NCBI RefSeq assembly: GCF_905372335.1
Contig: NZ_CAJPOU010000038.1
Location: 1 to 12,798, forward strand
Direction of reading: 5' to 3'
DNA: 12,798 nucleotides
Origin: Streptococcus sp. A12
GTDB lineage: Bacteria; Bacillota; Bacilli; Lactobacillales; Streptococcaceae
Shown in pieces: positions 11,940 through 12,798 of the stretch; position 1 is the first letter of the stretch; the number at the start of each line of letters is the position of its first letter. Below the pieces are notes generated by a model. The model was not told the DNA's origin and did not search any database. It saw nothing but the letters and a program-made list of their open reading frames with translations. The translations under genes and the position numbers were made by a program.

Positions 11940-12798
11940 TTGTCTAAGAAAAGATTGTATGAGATTGCCAAAGAACTAGGCAAGGAAAGTAAAGAAGTCG
12001 TCACACGGGCGAAAGAATTAGGGTTGGAGGTAAAGAGTCACGCTTCTAGTATCGAAGGTGAAGCGGTTGAGCGTTTGGTCAATAGTTTTGCATCAAAGGC
12101 GCCCCAAACTCCTAAAGTGACGGAAGAAAAACAAGTAAAAGTTGCACCGGTTGTAAAAAAACCTGTTGCAAACCAACCAGAAAAGACAAGGGAAACAGTG
12201 GCAGCACCTGTTGTGAAGCCAAAGAGTCGTAATTTCAAGGCAGAACGTGAAGCCCGTGCGAAAGAGCAGGCGGAACGTCGTCAACAACAAGGAAATCGAC
12301 CTAAGAAACAACAAAACGACCGTCGGGATGGGGATCGTTTCCAAAATCGTAATGAGCGAAAAAATCAAGGAAATGACCGCCGAAACCAAGGGAATGATCG
12401 TCGCCGTGACCAAGCTGGCAACGGTCAAGGACGTCCAAATCCTGTAAATGGCGCTCCGAAGATTGATTTCAAAGCCCGTGCAGCAGCATTAAAAGCAGAG
12501 CAAAATGCGGAATATGCACGTGGTAGTGAAGAACGTTACAAGCAAAACCAGGCAGCCAAGGTAGAGCAAGACCGTCAACAACGTCGTAAGCGCGAAGAGG
12601 CAGTTGCGACTGAAGTTGTCGCTCCACAACCAAAGATAGAAGCAGCGAAGGCAACTCCGGTAGCGACTCCAAGTCCTGCAGCAGTTGATACACGTCGTAA
12701 AAAGCAAGCTAGACCAGACAAAAAACGTGAAGATTTTGATCGCGAAGAAGATGGTCCAAGAAAACAACAAAAGAATCGAAGTAGTCAAAACCAAGTGA
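11940..12798 (+). CDS. infB: Translation initiation factor IF-2, N-terminal part
   Basis: Partial: the frame is open from TTG 11940 to the window end, 286 codons, with the GTPase domains lying beyond. IF-2 delivers initiator tRNA to the ribosome. Seen: the IF2N domain MSKKRLYEIAKELGKESKEV (from residue 1, helix-turn features to about 50), a linker rich in Ala, Pro, Val and Lys (about 55-97), then a highly basic Arg/Gln/Asn region (about 98-165) and further charged helix-prone sequence with KIDFKARAAALKAEQ. The linker is probably disordered and is the most variable part of streptococcal IF-2. TTG is chosen because AGGAGG (11927-11932) lies seven bases upstream and the residues match the family start. 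It follows ylxQ by 16 bases and is the last operon gene visible. Confidence 0.95.
   Translation, partial: MSKKRLYEIAKELGKESKEVVTRAKELGLEVKSHASSIEGEAVERLVNSFASKAPQTPKVTEEKQVKVAPVVKKPVANQPEKTRETVAAPVVKPKSRNFKAEREARAKEQAERRQQQGNRPKKQQNDRRDGDRFQNRNERKNQGNDRRNQGNDRRRDQAGNGQGRPNPVNGAPKIDFKARAAALKAEQNAEYARGSEERYKQNQAAKVEQDRQQRRKREEAVATEVVAPQPKIEAAKATPVATPSPAAVDTRRKKQARPDKKREDFDREEDGPRKQQKNRSSQNQV
12363..12404 (+). repeat. 21-base tandem repeat coding NQGNDRR in the IF-2 linker
   Basis: Two adjacent in-frame 21-base units (12363-12383 and 12384-12404) both encode Asn-Gln-Gly-Asn-Asp-Arg-Arg, at residues 142-155. Their bases differ only at synonymous sites, so the duplication is old or the peptide is kept by selection. 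Confidence 0.75.

Noticed and set aside
12038..12794. Several minus-strand open frames opposite infB
   Set aside because: They are Phe/Leu/Ser-rich translations produced by the reverse of the Lys/Arg/Gln-rich IF-2 linker; the plus frame is open throughout and matches IF-2.
1..12798. Search for mobile elements, CRISPR arrays, toxin-antitoxin or defence genes, tRNA genes
   Set aside because: No transposase, integrase, repeat array, cloverleaf-like gene or defence-type protein was seen; gene content and order are those of the conserved streptococcal chromosome.

Overview
This window looks like ordinary core chromosome of a low-GC Firmicute, almost certainly a Streptococcus of the viridans (mitis/sanguinis/parasanguinis) type. 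The evidence is the gene order tsaE - GNAT - lytR, ecsA - ecsB - ccrZ - trmB and rimP - nusA - rnpM - ylxQ - infB, together with protein sequences that read as streptococcal (CcrZ of exactly 264 residues, YlxR/RnpM beginning MVKTRKIPLRK, short NusA). The species cannot be fixed by eye. No mobile element, CRISPR array, tRNA, rRNA or phage gene was seen, and no wholly unknown multi-gene system.

Layout, left to right. (1) 1-338, minus: N-terminal part of a zinc alcohol dehydrogenase (adhP), with a long upstream region (339-571) holding an exact AdcR-type zinc operator inside a larger palindrome and a Rex-like box. (2) 628-1440, minus: a Cof-type HAD phosphatase with its own promoter and terminator. 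(3) 1694-3115, plus: a purine permease (PbuG/AzgA type) as a single-gene unit. (4) 3238-5389, plus: tsaE (tRNA t6A synthesis), a GNAT acetyltransferase and a LytR-CpsA-Psr wall-polymer ligase, closely packed; the promoter lies so near the tsaE ATG that the mRNA is predicted to be leaderless. (5) 5439-6162, minus: a HIT-family nucleotide hydrolase followed by a small membrane/coiled-coil protein of unknown function. (6) 6230-9480, plus: ecsA-ecsB ABC transporter, the cell-cycle regulator ccrZ and the tRNA m7G46 methyltransferase trmB, sharing a compact divergent promoter region with hit and ending in a clear terminator. (7) 9564-12798, plus: the ribosome/transcription operon rimP-nusA-rnpM-ylxQ-infB, from a strong promoter through a structured leader, with infB running off the window.

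The genes divide into informational functions (tsaE, trmB, rimP, nusA, rnpM, ylxQ, infB) and envelope or division functions (lytR, ecsAB, ccrZ), flanked by metabolic genes. The interest lies in regulation and translation initiation: combined AdcR and Rex candidate sites upstream of adhP, a leaderless tsaE, an rimP frame whose best-placed start codon is ATC, a hairpin between the Shine-Dalgarno-like sequence and the ATG of nusA, and TTG starts at ylxQ and infB.
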